NCBI GenBank assembly: GCA_021234155.1
Contig: JAJEKV010000416.1
Span: forward strand, 124,001 to 188,000
Direction of reading: 5' to 3'
DNA: 64,000 bases
From: Isoetes taiwanensis
Lineage: Eukaryota; Streptophyta; Lycopodiopsida; Isoetales; Isoetaceae
Shown: positions 34,420 through 48,692 of the stretch, piece by piece
Position numbering within the stretch: the first letter of the stretch is position 1
Layout: each line of letters starts with the position of its first letter
Translations under genes and position numbers: made by a program
The notes under the pieces: model-generated
Database searches by the model: none
What the model saw: only the letters and a program-made list of their open reading frames with translations
What the model was told of the DNA's origin: nothing

Positions 34420-35960
34420 CTTGCTTAATTAAGTGTTGTAGATGCCTTAGACAACCCAAAAAGGTAGTTTAAAAGTTGACCTAAAATTGGCACTATAAAT
34501 AGAACTGACCCCTCCCATTTTTTCCCGCTTCTTCCCGAGAACTTCGGCCGTATTGTCAAGGCGATCTTCCTCGGCGCCAGAGCTCCAATCGACGAACCGA
34601 AAAATGATGGCCCGCACGGCGCATCGCAAGGAAGCCTAGCCGAAGCGGATCCTCCGGCGCCAGCCCGCCTTTGTTCATAGGATGCTTTCGAACGCTTTTC
34701 TCCGCCGACCGGATCTTCGCCGAAGCGAGGAATCGTGGCCGGACAGAGCGCGACCATACAGAGATCTTGGAGGACGATCGCCGTGCGCCATGAGCTTAGA
34801 TCCTCAATGAAATTGAACGGCAGGAGGCGTAAAGCGAAAGCGTTAGCCGGAGCAACACCGTGGGGACGCCAACCCACGAGGAGCAGAGGGAACAGTGAAC
34901 CCACCCATAGGCCAAGAACAATCCCAGATGAGATCCACCGGGCAGAGGAGCAAGGTGCACGAGAGGAGGAGCCAGCTCACGGAACTCACCCCCCGAGGAA
35001 GAGGCCGATCTAGCACGCGCCGGCCCACAAGTAACGGGTCAAGGAGCGCCCGGAGCGTAGATCGGCGATCGGGAAGACACCATGGGACCCAAGAAGAGGA
35101 GGGCCAAGGCCATCAAGGGCAAGAGGAAACTCGCGTGGAAGGTTGGGAAGAGAGCCAAGGTCCGGCCATCAACCCAGCCGCCGGGAGGGGAGACCCCTAC
35201 CACTACCGACGCATTTGGACCAAGACTACGCGGTCGGCGCAGACGGGCGAAGCTCTTCAAAGCCCCTGCTGTTGAGAGGAAGAGGTGCACGAGCAGACGG
35301 CCCAAGAGCGTGAGGAGGAGGCCGGCAGTGGCTTAAGCCCCCACCATTCCGGCGTGGGGATAGGGTCAAGGCCCCACGCCGCAAAGGAAGTTTACACGGA
35401 TAGACCCCTTAAAGGTCTATGAGAAGAGAATGAGGGAGCACAACGATATATGGCGAAGTGGGAGGCCTACAACACCTATTACCAGAGCACCGGGTGAGAA
35501 CGATCGGGCGGGCACCGATTTAAGAGCCAGACACTAAAGCCCCTCCACCAAAACCCAAGGCCCCACGAGCACCCGAAGAAGAGGAGCAAGAAGAAACAGA
35601 GGAAGACAGTGGCACTCAAGGAGATCCGCCACTTCCGTAAAAGTTACTGCCTCGATTCTCGCGCCGCTCCAGCCGTTCGCCCGTCCGCTGAAGTCATCCA
35701 AGAATACAACACGGACATACGCGCCGCGGGATGCACGTAGATGTTGTTGTGAGTTGGTAAGAGGCGCCAAGCCCACTTGGTGAAACATTTTGAAGATTCA
35801 ACGGCCCGCAAGGCACGCTAAGAGGGTTACCCTCATGAGGCAGGATATGTATCTTGCCGCACACATCAAGGGAGAACGCCCTTGAACCTTGTAAATGACT
35901 CAGAAAATTTTGTTAATATAAAGAAAATTTTGTGTAAATAAAGTGTCCAAACCGGTTTAG
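34420..35960 (+). pseudogene. Extra cassette 1 in the Gypsy leader (unknown protein)
   Basis: Opens with TATAAATAG at 34494-34502. The next ~1.4 kb is GC-rich with overlapping plus-strand frames. Possible starts are ATG at 34604/34607. The longest runs (34735-35013, 34895-35275, 35082-35336) are basic and low-complexity. Near 35570 an acidic stretch EEEEQEETEEDSGTQG is readable. It ends in an AT-rich stretch with GAAAATTTTGTTAATATA and AAATAAAG, resembling a 3' UTR. It is not a recognisable gag. It could be a captured or element-specific gene with its own promoter, damaged by indels. Confidence 0.35.
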
Positions 35961-36031
35961 ATAGGTCAAGATATCGACCCCTAGCCTTCGCTTTTTAATT
36001 AAATTGGAGTTTGGAGCAAAATTGAGACGAT

Positions 36032-36099
36032 GTCTCACACGTCGCCACGAAAAGACATTTCTACATTTTAGAAATCTTTGGGCGCTAACGCGGTGAGAC
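36032..36099 (+). repeat. Hairpin repeat 3 upstream of cassette 2
   Basis: 68 bp, GTCTCACACG at the start and GCGGTGAGAC at the end, same inner pattern as copies 1 and 2. Confidence 0.8.
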
Positions 36100-36233
36100 C
36101 ATGGCCAAAAATGCCCAAAACAGCTCCAAATCGACCAAGTAAGGGGGTCAATCCCGCTAACTCGATGAGATTAGTAGAATTACAGCCTTTAGATCACCTA
36201 AATTGAGTAATCCTAGCCCAATTAGGGACCCAT

Positions 36234-36296
36234 GTCTCACACACGCCGCCAGACGATTTCTACATTTTAGGAATGGGCCGGGGCTAACGATGAGAC
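36234..36296 (+). repeat. Hairpin repeat 4 upstream of cassette 2
   Basis: 63 bp, 202 bp after copy 3, start GTCTCACACACG and end GATGAGAC, keeping GATTTCTA..TAGGAAT inside. Confidence 0.75.
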
Positions 36297-38215
36297 CCTG
36301 CACCATGTCATCACCGTGATGATCCCCAAATTGCACAATAGGTTCGGGGCTTGCTCTCCCTAGCATGCTCAAACTCTAGAAATAGTCTTCAAACTTGCAA
36401 TTGCATCCCTTAATAGATCAGGAATTAACTAATCCCAAGAAAATCTAGGTCATCCAAAAATTAGGTTTTCCCTTTCTATAAATAAGTTCCCATTTCTCAA
36501 TTGGCACCCCCGCAAATTTGCTCCCCCATCGCTTAGGCGATCTTTCCCTCGAGGCTTCTCGCATCCGCTTGATACTCCCTTCCTTGCTAGATCAATGGCC
36601 ACCGCTGATTTTGGACGATGGTAATACAAAGGCTCCATGCCATCGGAGGCAGATGTCAATGACATCTTCCAAGTCTTTGTGAAAGAAATTGACATCCGCT
36701 ACGCCAACGCAACCCCAAAGATATATAGGTGTGCTAGCGAATTTCGTGCTAGGGTAGGACCCTCCCTTGTCCAAGTCCCCCTTGCATAGGATACTTCTCC
36801 CTCAGCCCGCCCTTCAAGCAGCCTTTGGGCGATGTCCCCAACATCGCCAAGTACTTGACTAATAAGGCGCAGAGGTTACTGATTACATGGTCCTCGACAA
36901 ACAACAGACCAAGTACTTCGCGACACTGCCGCCTCTAGCCATCTTCTTATCCCAATCACCAGAACCCGATGGGGCAACATCTATCCCTCCGATGGAGGTA
37001 GACCCCATAGCTGAAGCGTAGAGGAAGGGCAAATGTCGCTGCAAAGATCAACAAGAACAGAAGCAAGAGAAGACGAAGAAGAGTTCGGACGACGAAGGAT
37101 ACACGGAGCTCGACTTCTGACGAAGAACGGCGCCAAGGAGAGCAGAGTCGATCAACTTCGAAAGAGATGCCAGGCATCGAAGTTGCTCCCCACTTGGGCT
37201 AGGCATCACAAGCCTAGCCCCTATCATCATCATCGAGAGGAGTATCTACTCCTCGACATCCGTAACCTCCCCGAATGTAGGAGAGGGAGCCTCGATTGGA
37301 CCTAACTACTCCACCACCGCAGCAGATCGACCCTCGACGACTTCATCGTCCGGGGGAGCATCGGACTTCCCGGCCTCCAAGTGAGGGAGTCCGGACACCT
37401 ACACTGTGGGAGACGACCTCACATCCAAGGCTTATAGCAAAGATCAGGCAATTGATGGACGAGCGGGGAGCTACCAACAGAGGAGGAGTTCCTCGCCCTC
37501 CAAGAGCAGATGGGGATCCGTGGGAAGACCACTTAGTATCCTAATGCCGGGGTCCTCCAATATCACCCTTGCCAAAAGGAGAAGGAATCGACCTCGTGAG
37601 GCTCGACCGCACAATTGAAGACTACGAGAGCTCATCGGGCAGAGGTCGACGACGAGTACGCCGGGCGCCACGTAACCGAGGCCAAACAAGCCGAGAAACT
37701 TCGCAACACACAACGACAGTCGCCAGTACTACTTACCATCGCTGATGGATGGGGAGAATAGCGTAATCCACCGCAAGTTCAGTCCCCCGCAGGCTAAGAA
37801 GGAGTGTTTATGCCGATTGCACTCGTGCTTCGTGCATGCTCGAATAGCAAAGAATGTCGACTATGCCGTTTTAGTCAAGAGGGCAATGGCACTTGACCTC
37901 TTCTTCGACCATCATCCCCACCGACGCCGTGGGAGATTAGCGCTGGATCGCTGCCCTTACATCCCGGACCGCAGGTAGAAGACCGGGTGAGAGCCATCCG
38001 TGGAGGCTCGCCGGGCAAGCATCATCGTGAACTTGGGTCACTTAGGGACGGCCAAGTTAAGAAGTTTCTTGAAGACAACCCGCCTTACCTACATTTCAAG
38101 ACTAGTTAGACTCTTGATCCCTAGAGACTTTTTGTACCTAAAATATTACATGATATATAAATACAATTCTGCTTTGCACTTTTAAATGTTTTATTGATGT
38201 ATGTTGCCCCACAAT
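36297..38215 (+). pseudogene. Extra cassette 2 in the Gypsy leader (unknown protein)
   Basis: TATAAATAAG at 36477-36486 is followed by an ATG in good context at 36595 (ATCAATGGCC). Readable pieces in shifting frames include FVKEIDIRYANATPKIYRCA, SPEPDGATSIPPMEVDPIAE, KTKKSSDDEGYTELDF and, near the end, NVDYAVLVKRAMALDLFFDH. The product would be hydrophilic with an acidic/basic middle. An AT-rich tail with TATATAAATAC and TTTTATTG follows. It is not recognised and not a typical gag. Parallel layout with cassette 1 suggests an old duplication or two genes under the same kind of control. Confidence 0.35.
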
Positions 38216-39650
38216 TATACCAACAAACATAAACAATGCAAGAGAACAAATGGAACTAACCATATAGCCATTAATCACTTGTGGATGCAAAATTTAGAGG
38301 GCTAAGCTGCCAGGGGAATCCATAACCCGCGAGACCTTATAGAAGAGCAAACGCCTGCATTCACCCCTAAGAAGGAACCTATTTGAAGATAGGGAACCCA
38401 TGACCCCCAGAAAGGTGAGATAGCCCGTGATGAGGACGGATCCGGAGCGATAAAGGCATTACCGTCCGCAAAGCGTGAGTAGGTTCGGTGGGCAATGCTC
38501 TTGCCGCAAGCATCAGCCCTGAGGGGAAGGAAGGGACAAAGAAGAGGAGCAAGAGAAGGAGATCCCCCAACCGAATCTTCCGACTCAAGTTCGTAGACCG
38601 ACCCCACTCGAGGAAGAGGAAGAGCAGTGCTCGTGAACCAACAGAGGGAAGGCAGAGGAACACCCCGGGATCTATTAAAGAGATACCGTGGCCTCCGACT
38701 ACCGTAAGAAGGTAGATTCCGCGACCGGCAATGTATGGAAGGCCCTGAATCGAACAGCTTCTCGAGAGAAACGTGTCGCTTAGAAGAGAGGCATGGTCGG
38801 ACTAAATGAGCGAAAGTACCTGAAATGCTTATGGCATGAAGGATAAGGACAAAGGCAGAGTTGCAACAGCCAACTTGAAAGGAGCCGCCGGATTTGGTGG
38901 AAGGGTATGCAAAGGCACACGGCTTAAGCAGGATGCTTGTAAGTTCAGAAGTTTGCTAAAGCCTTCGCGCCATTACGCTCCAAGGGAACATAAGTCCAAA
39001 GATGATGCAAATAGCTTTTGGCTGTGTTGCAAAGAAGGCAACAACCAACCAGAAATATACAGAGGAATTCATGAGGCTAAGGTCAGATAATGCCGGGTTG
39101 GGAGAGAAGCATGCAAGAGAAAGCTATATCGAGGGGTGAATGAGGAGATCCGCAAGCTTTGTGAGAGCAATAAACCCTAGGACAAGATCGGGCGTAATCC
39201 AAGGCTATAAGCTTGCAAGGGTCGACCTCGTAATAGCGGGCACAAGCAAAGCCAGCATTTCCGTGAGAAAGGCAAGGCGACAGAAGCTATAGCCCCAGTG
39301 GCAGCACCCAGTCCAAATTTAGAACACAATATGGTGGGAACCAGGGAAGCAAAGAGAGAAGAAGTGTGTCCTTCAAGGACAAGCAGAAAGGTCAAACTAT
39401 CCAAAGCAAAGGTAATCCTTTTGCAAGCAATGCCCAAGGAAAAGAGGCAGGAGTGCATAGAAAAGCAAATGGTGGCTTCAAAAGCTTCCACCGGGCCATA
39501 GGACGCAAAAACCGCCTTACGCCATGAGTGCAAGCTCTAGCGAGTTGGGAGATTGGGAAGCCCTCTTCGGACGACGACCGAAGAGGCCCGCGACTATATT
39601 CGTGGTGAGTGTCATATCTTTGCCGCAATAGATACAGAAAGCAAAGAGAG
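38216..39650 (+). pseudogene. Gag-like region
   Basis: Shifting frames contain KYTEEFMRLRSDNAGLGEKH and EGxNEEIRKLCESN near 39050-39180, which fit the end of the plant Gypsy capsid domain (an exposed EEF-RL core followed by EGL-EI). A zinc knuckle cannot be read cleanly. The region precedes protease, as gag should. Many indels. Confidence 0.45.
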
Positions 39651-42600
39651 CCAAGATAAGGTAATTTCCACAAAAGAGGGGAAGGCTAAAGCTAAGTCAT
39701 TCATAGTCTTGATAGACTCGTGAAGTAGCCATAACTTTGCATCCCCCGTAATGGTTCGATGTTGAAGTTGAAGCCGCTAAAGTCAAAGCCAAGACCCGCT
39801 ATTTTAGCAAGTGGTGCAAGAAGGCGACGGGCGGCAAGAGAATTAACTTCGACATCGACTTTGCCGTGGATTAATATCCGATGGGAGCAGAAGTAATGGG
39901 CATTGGAAAGTATGATTTGATCATAGGAATGGAGTACCTTGGCCAGCAGGGCCATTATCGACCGTGGAAAGCGGAAGGTGACCTTCCCAACGCCCGACGG
40001 CAAGATCATTGAGATAACAGTAACGGTTGTTCCCATTATGCGCTGCATGTCTTCTAAACGGCTGCTCAAGTGCATCAAGAGGAGCAAGCGGCATACATCT
40101 TCAAGCTTGAGATTAGTGAGCCGGAATCGGAAGGAAGCAAGGAAGACAACGCTACCAGAAGTTGCCGGGCAAGTATCTCAGCTTAATCACGGAGTTCCAT
40201 GATCTCTTTCCGATGAGATCAAGCAGCCCTCCTTATAGGGGAGTCGAAAAGCAGATAGCACTGAACCCCGAACAAAGCCAACAAGTAAGGCTCCATATAG
40301 AATGACAACACAGAGTTGTCCTGAGTCAAGAAGCAGCTAGTAGGAGCCGCCGACCTAGGGTTCATTAGACCTAGCTGCCTCGCCGCTTGGAGTTTCCATT
40401 CTTTTGTCAAGAAGAAGGATGGATCTTTGAGAATGTGCATAGACTATAGACAGCTTGAATAAGCACACCATTAAGAACAAGTACGCCTCCCAAGATCGAC
40501 GACTTGATGGATCAGCTCCAAGGTGCAAAGATCTTTCCAAAATCGATTTAAGGTCGGATATCACCGCATCGTGATAAAGGAAGAAGATATCCATAAGACC
40601 TTCGTAACGCCAGATGGGCATTATGAGTTCACGCGAATGCCTTTCGCTTATCAAATGCTTCCCGCGAACGCTCATGAGGCTCATGAACCATATCTTCGTG
40701 GAGTTCCCGACACCTTTGTGATTGTTTTCTTTGACGACATTTTGGTGTATAGCAGATCCCTTGAAGAGCACGCATAACACTTGAGAAGAGTGCTAGAGAA
40801 GTTGAAGAGGCACCGCCAGGTAACGCCAAGTTGTCGGCGCCACCGCGAAACGTAAAAGGTGGAGTATCTAGGTCATGTGATCTCAGAAGGCATCTCAACG
40901 ACCACTCGCCAAGATTGAGGCCGCCATTCCGCTGGGGCCAAGAATGTGCATGAAGTCAGGTTTCTCGCCCAGTGGTACTACAGAAGTTCGTGGAAGAACT
41001 TTGCTAAGATAGCAGCCCCGCTAACGCACCCGACGAGGGGTAGAAGGTGAAAGATTGGGTAGAGCATTGGCACAAGAAAGCCCAAAAGGGGTTTGAATTG
41101 TTGAAGGAAGCTCTAACAACAGCCCCGGGCCTTTAACTCGCCGGACCCGAGAAAGATAAGCTTGTAGCAACAGATGCAGTAAGATAGCTACTGGTGCAAA
41201 GGTTTATGCAAGAAGAGCGGTGGTAGCGTGATGATTCCGTGAAGATGAACGACGCCGAGACGCTACCCAACGCACGCATCGTGAGTTGCTTGCGGTTGTC
41301 GTGGCATTAAGAATATGGAGGCATTATCTCTTGGGAAGGAAGTTCCGCTTTGATACCCCACCATCGAGCCTCCAATATGTATTCACGCGAACCACACCTT
41401 AACCGAGGCACGGAGATGGATGGAGTTCCTCAAGAATATGACTTTGATATAGTCTAAGCTTCTGGAAGCTCAATGTGGTAGCAGATGCGCTTTCAAGGCA
41501 TCCCCGACAACTAGAGTGCATTGCAATGCAATTTCGACGCCTCCAAAGAACTTTGGTAAAAAGGATTGAAGAGTCCTTGCCAACGGATGTGGGATTTCGT
41601 GGAAGTATGGGCAAGCCTTTCAAGGAGGCTAGAAAGATAAAGAGCGGGAGGCCTTCAAGCATTATAAGAAGGAAGGCAACCCGTTATACCATAAGAACAA
41701 GTTGTGCGAACCAATCATCGTGTAAGGAAGTTGATCCTCCACGACACGCACAACAGCCCAATAGCCGCCATGCGATTCATGAAAACATATTTCAAAGCGC
41801 AGCAGCCTATTATTGGCCGTGAATGAAGAAGCAAATAGCTCGCTACATCAAGGAATGTCACCTATGCCGCCAAACGGTGGCGGAGCAGCTTCAATCCTGT
41901 GGGCATTAGAGCCATTAGCGGCGTGCCAAACGCTAAGTGGGAGGTAATCAAAGATGGATTTCATCACAGACTCCTAAGGACGTGGAGAGGCAAGGATGCC
42001 TTATCGGTAGTGGTCGACAAGTTGTCGAAGATGGCACATTTTGTGCCTTGCGTAACCACGATACAGCCATGGATACAAAGAAAGCTCTTCACCAAAGAGA
42101 TTTTCGTGCTTCATGGCATGCCAAGGGAGATCATCTCCCATTGTGGATCCGGTTCATGAGTGCCTTTGGCAAGACCTCTTTTGCGACGCATCCGCACGGT
42201 TATCCATGAGCACCCGCGATATCATCCTCGACGGGATGGCCGACGGAGCGACCAACAGGATTTTAGAGGACATGCTACTTAAACTATGTCCGAATAAGCA
42301 AGGTATGTGGGAAGAATTTATTCACTTGGTGGAGTTTGCATACAATAGCACCAAGCAGAATCATCCCAAATGTCGCCGCTTATGATCAATTACGGCTATC
42401 GCTGTTTAACTCCGCATTAATTTGGCACAACCCCGTCAAAGTGGAAGTTTCAGCCAGATGTTGGCCGATATGCAAAGCCTTGTAGAAGAAGTTCGTGGCT
42501 ATTTGCTAGCAAAGAAGAAGTCGCCAAAAGAGCATCGCCGACAAGCAAATCGAACAAAAAGAAGAGAGTTCGGGTTTGAGATGATGTTTGGCTCAAGATT

Positions 42601-42990
42601 AAGGTGAAGCAGCGGCTCAGATCGGCAATTGCAAGAAGCTTGCTCCAAGGTGGGCCGGACCTTCAGAATAGTCGAGAAACTAGGCAATCAAGCCTACAAG
42701 CCAGACTTGCCAAAGACACCTAAAGATTCATAAGGTCTTCCACGGAGTTTGTCGAAGAGGCATACCCCAAATCCGCACGGTCTTGATTCGGCCAACGCTT
42801 GGAAATGACGGAGGAACAAACCGGAAATAGTTCCGCACTGATTCTTGATAAAGCTTTCAAGAAAACGAGGAGATCGTAATTCCTCCAAGATTTGGTCAAG
42901 CGGGAAACACTTACCGCTGGAAGACGCGACGGGTACTTAAGAAAGATTTAGTAAAGCAAAGCATCTACGCTTTATGGAGCAATGGGACGG
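39651..42990 (+). pseudogene. Gypsy pol: protease, RT, RNase H, integrase, chromodomain
   Basis: Protease: FIVLIDS then SSHNFAS, where the active-site Asp (39715) is followed by a TGA in place of Gly (39721). RT: KEEDIHKTFVTPDGHYEFTR (about 40575-40640) and FFDDILVYS with the catalytic Asp pair at 40733-40738. RNase H remnants lie around 41100-41480. Integrase: the HHCC finger region (41720-41880, CHLCRQ), core words VVVDKLSKMAHFVPC and LHGMPREIIS (about 42000-42135), and FAYNSTKQNH near 42335. A degenerate chromodomain (DLVK then LEDAT in another frame) lies at about 42835-42960. Intact pol would copy and integrate the element; this copy cannot. Confidence 0.85.
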
Positions 42991-43875
42991 CAAGGTCATC
43001 TCCAAGAAATCGCCAGTGCATGTCGATTTGTAGGTTAATGCTTTGTATAGTTAAGATTAATTCACGATGCCACCCACGCTTAGTATGGGTCGCATGCTGT
43101 CACCGATGATGGGACCACTACTGTGATCTCTAGGGCGTGGTGTAATGTCAATGTAGGCATGACTGCTCGCTTTGGGCGAAAGTGGAAGGTAGATTAGAAA
43201 GTCTACTGCCCCACGAAGTAGAGACACCCGAGAGAAAGGAGGTCATTGAGGAATGCATTGATAGGAAAAGCACCTTTAGCCCCATATATGCTTTGATAGG
43301 AGGAATCTATCCTTCGCTTCCACGCCGGAAGGATATCCTCCACGCCGGGCAACTAGAGGTGTAGGCATGAGCTGCATATAGGCATGTAGGCGCCGCTCGC
43401 CGCCATAATGGAAGATTCACCCTCTTCCTATGCCGAGATTAGCCATGCATCCATGTAGATAGGTGGGTGGTCACCATATAACCAAAAATTTTAATTAATA
43501 ATTAAATGGTACTAACGAGTGTCGACTTGCAGCAGCAGAGAGCCCGAGGGCAAGGAGGTCGAAGTTATTTAAGACTTGCAACACAAATTTTGTTGGAATG
43601 TGTTGCAAGGAATGAAGAGTGCCTCGAACGCTAATTTTAAATTTTGATAAACTTAATCGTAATGTTAAGTGAAGTTTGGAGTAATTTGTCTAGTAATGTC
43701 GGAATTGATAAGTTATTTCATAATATAATGATGTAGTAATGTCATAAAAATATTACCTTGAGGTAATTGCAAACAAATGTGTAAGTATTATAGGAGTATA
43801 TCGTATGCATCGTTGATTGCGTGTTAGGAAGATTCCAAGGTGGGAGAACCACCATGTCGCGACAAAGATCATTTC
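42991..43875 (+). other. Region between pol and 3' LTR
   Basis: No conserved domain. A 60-codon ORF (43182-43364) is not recognised. A second polypurine-like word (CCAAGGTGGGAGAA) lies about 50 bp before the real tract. AT-rich from 43480 to 43830. Confidence 0.5.
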
Positions 43876-43888
43876 AAGGTGGGGAGAA
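43876..43888 (+). other. Polypurine tract
   Basis: AAGGTGGGGAGAA immediately before the 3' LTR, the expected primer for plus-strand DNA. Confidence 0.8.
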
Positions 43889-45693
43889 TGTGACGCTCCA
43901 AAGACGCGATAACGCCCCGTGACGATATTGTAATCGCCACGCCACGCCGCATTACGCCTTTACCCCATTGACGGTACGCCAACGATATAGCCAAGTGGGT
44001 AGCCCTAGGGGCAACTTGCTAAGAATGTGCATTAGTATTAATGTGCACATTTTCCAATGTACACATTAATGTGGGCACACATTTCCATGTGGCCACTTGA
44101 TGCCAAGTGGGCCATACCCATAGGTGTAAGTAATGTGCACATTTTCCAATGTAATATTCATTAATGTGCACACATTTCCATGTGAGCACATTTGGGTACA
44201 CACATTTCCATGTGGGCACATTTGGCCACCTAGCCCTTAAAGGCAAGTGGGCCCATTACCATTATCCCACATGCCAAAAGGGGATAATTGGAAACCCTAG
44301 CCACCCCCTTGTCTATATAGGGTAGGAAACCCTAACTAACCTATTTTTCGATTTTAGGGTTTTCAGAACTCGCTTTGGTCGCCTCAACATTAAAACCGCA
44401 TCCCGCATCGCTTGGGAGAATTACATCCTTAGTTTCTCGAGATTCGAGCTGCCAAATAGATGGTCGAAAGCTCAGTCGAGGAGCCCCTCAAGGATCAGGT
44501 ATTTGCCAATTAGATAGTCTAAAACCCTATTTTAGGCATTGAATCAAGAGGTTTAGCCTATTAGATTGCCCATAGCAGCCTCTAGAACTCTAGATAGTAG
44601 ATTCTAACTAAAGAACCTAACTCTATGATATAGATTAGATCTTGTTCTTTAGTTCTTCCTCGTGATGTATATGGATGATGTATCTCTCGTGAACTCCCTT
44701 GTATTGGGAAGGGGGTAGAGACCTAAAGCTTGGTAGTAGATGCTCCTAGATTAGCCCTCTAGCACACTATAGATGCGCCCGCGCATAACAGCCCCGCCTG
44801 TTGTGTTCTTAGGGGTCGTGACCGGGTTGATAAGGGTGGTCGTGGTCCATAGCTGGTTGTTCTCTGGATGTAAAGTCTACCCGAGAGCACCGCAGACTAA
44901 GCGCTTTTAATACCGTGGACCGCGGCACCCCGCCGAGTATGAGTTCGATAATCTGCTGGGGATAAGAAGCCGCACCGGCGACGGTGCCACCAAGGGTTTC
45001 AGCCGAGGCCCCGCGGTGCGCGGGTTGTGTCGGCATAGGGCGGGACCGGTCGCGGGTGGTAGTTCCCTTCAAGTGGGTTAAAGTCGAAGTACCTGACAGC
45101 TTGGTGTCCTCTAGTCACCGCTATGGCATTGATCATCCGGGTGGGAGGGAGACCTCCCTACCGCCCCATCGGGTCCGGGAGATGTAACCTCGCTATAGCC
45201 CTTTGGCTATGATCCCCGCAGCTGGCCCAACCCTCGGGTTCTTCAACCTATCTCGGGTAAAGTGTACGCAGGAGGGGCGATGGAGGGATAACCCTAAGTT
45301 ATACTTATGCCAGCCCAAATCCATTGCCATGAATTGCCTCACCGCCATGAACTCGAGACCCAAGCCGCCGGGTCATCCCTTTGAGTCCCGAGCCTTTGGG
45401 TAGGATTCCCTATGTGATGTGCTGATCTTTGTCTATGCAGATATGTGGAGGGCCATCCTTCGTGATGGTCATATGATGTTGATGTATGTGCTACCGACAT
45501 GTATGTTTACGCCGGGCAGCCTAGGTAGGCCCCGAGGGAGACGGGTGTAATGACCTTCCACTCTTCCCACGGAACCCCGCCAGTTGCAAGTGTCATGTGG
45601 AGGGCCCCAGATAGCATGGAGCTGGTATGGGGGATGAACTCCTGCTTGTATACCTGAGGAGGGCACCGTGATACAGCAGTAGGGGACGCCACA
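43889..45693 (+). repeat. 3' LTR
   Basis: TGTGACGCTCC to GGGGACGCCACA, 1805 bp, partner of the 5' LTR. Confidence 0.95.
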
Positions 45694-45698
45694 CTACA
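45694..45698 (+). repeat. Right target-site duplication of the Gypsy element
   Basis: CTACA, then LINE D continues with CTCCTAGATAA, parallel to CTCCTAGCCAA in LINE B. Confidence 0.85.
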
Positions 45699-45835
45699 CT
45701 CCTAGATAATAGAACAACATCATCGAATACAACAATAGTAGAAGAACATACCCATATAGAGGTTGCTCCATCACCACCATTTTGATAGATCCAATCCTCC
45801 AGCTTGGTCTATGAACAAACCAAAAGTGTGGGGGA
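45699..45835 (-). mobile_element. LINE D, upstream piece
   Basis: Minus-strand RT remains around the YxDD box (VLLLLLY then a frameshifted DD). It joins in register to 32158 once the Gypsy element is taken out. It is truncated at its 5' side where a GGGA tract begins. Confidence 0.75.
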
Positions 45836-45901
45836 GGGAGGGAGGGAGGGAGGGAGGGAGGGAGGGAGGGAGGGGGAGGGAGGGAGGGAGAGAGAGAGAG
45901 A
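45831..45901. repeat. (GGGA)n then (GA)n microsatellite
   Basis: About 55 bp of GGGA followed by 15 bp of GA, directly left of a TIR element. Confidence 0.97.
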
Positions 45902-48261
<2,360 letters not shown>

Positions 48262-48297
48262 AGAGGGAGGGAGGGAGGGAGGGAGGGAGGGAGAGTT
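48262..48297. repeat. (GGGA)n at the 3' end of LINE B
   Basis: About eight GGGA units, abutting the LINE tail (GTTGAATTGAAAGTGTATTATTACG). Confidence 0.95.
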
Positions 48298-48330
48298 GAA
48301 TTGAAAGTGTATTATTACGCCCCCGGTGGA

Positions 48331-48692
48331 GACCGCCATGTCTATAAGACGCTCAACTCAAGACATTGTTTAAGTATAAAAATCATCTAATGCATCATCC
48401 GGGTACAATGCATTAACTCCCCCCAACTCCTCCTCCTCCACCTCCTTCACACCCATTGTGTTCAAACCTCCATCCCGATGTTCCAAAACATTCAATATAT
48501 ATGGCCCAATCGACCGCCATGTCTATAAGACGCTCAACTCAAGACATTGTTAAGTATAAAAAATCATCTAATGCATCATCAAATAATAATGCAAAGAACT
48601 CCCCCAACTCCTCCTCCTCCACCTCCTTCACACCCATTGTGTTCAAACCTCCATCCCGATGTTCCAAAACATCCAATATATATGGCCCAATC
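48331..48692 (-). repeat. 181-bp tandem duplication in the LINE B tail
   Basis: 48331-48511 and 48512-48692 are near-identical (each starts GACCGCCATGTCTATAAGAC and contains CTCCTCCTCCACCTCC). It duplicates the end of the coding region and start of the 3' UTR. The other LINE copies have one unit. Confidence 0.9.

Larger units (their letters stand above)
32164..45693 (+). mobile_element. 13.5-kb Ty3/Gypsy LTR retrotransposon
   Basis: Two LTRs of about 1.8 kb starting TGTGACG, a primer-binding site like initiator tRNA-Met, a polypurine tract, and pol in the order protease, RT, RNase H, integrase define Ty3/Gypsy. A degenerate chromodomain after integrase points to a chromovirus. It is flanked by CTACA duplications and lies in LINE D just after the LINE's YxDD box. 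All coding parts are broken by stops and frameshifts. It is long for a chromovirus because about 4.2 kb of extra sequence separates the primer-binding site from gag. Confidence 0.9.

Noticed and set aside
34425-34904. 159-codon minus-strand ORF in the Gypsy leader
   Set aside because: Antisense to cassette 1, no motif; GC-rich DNA keeps several frames open by composition.
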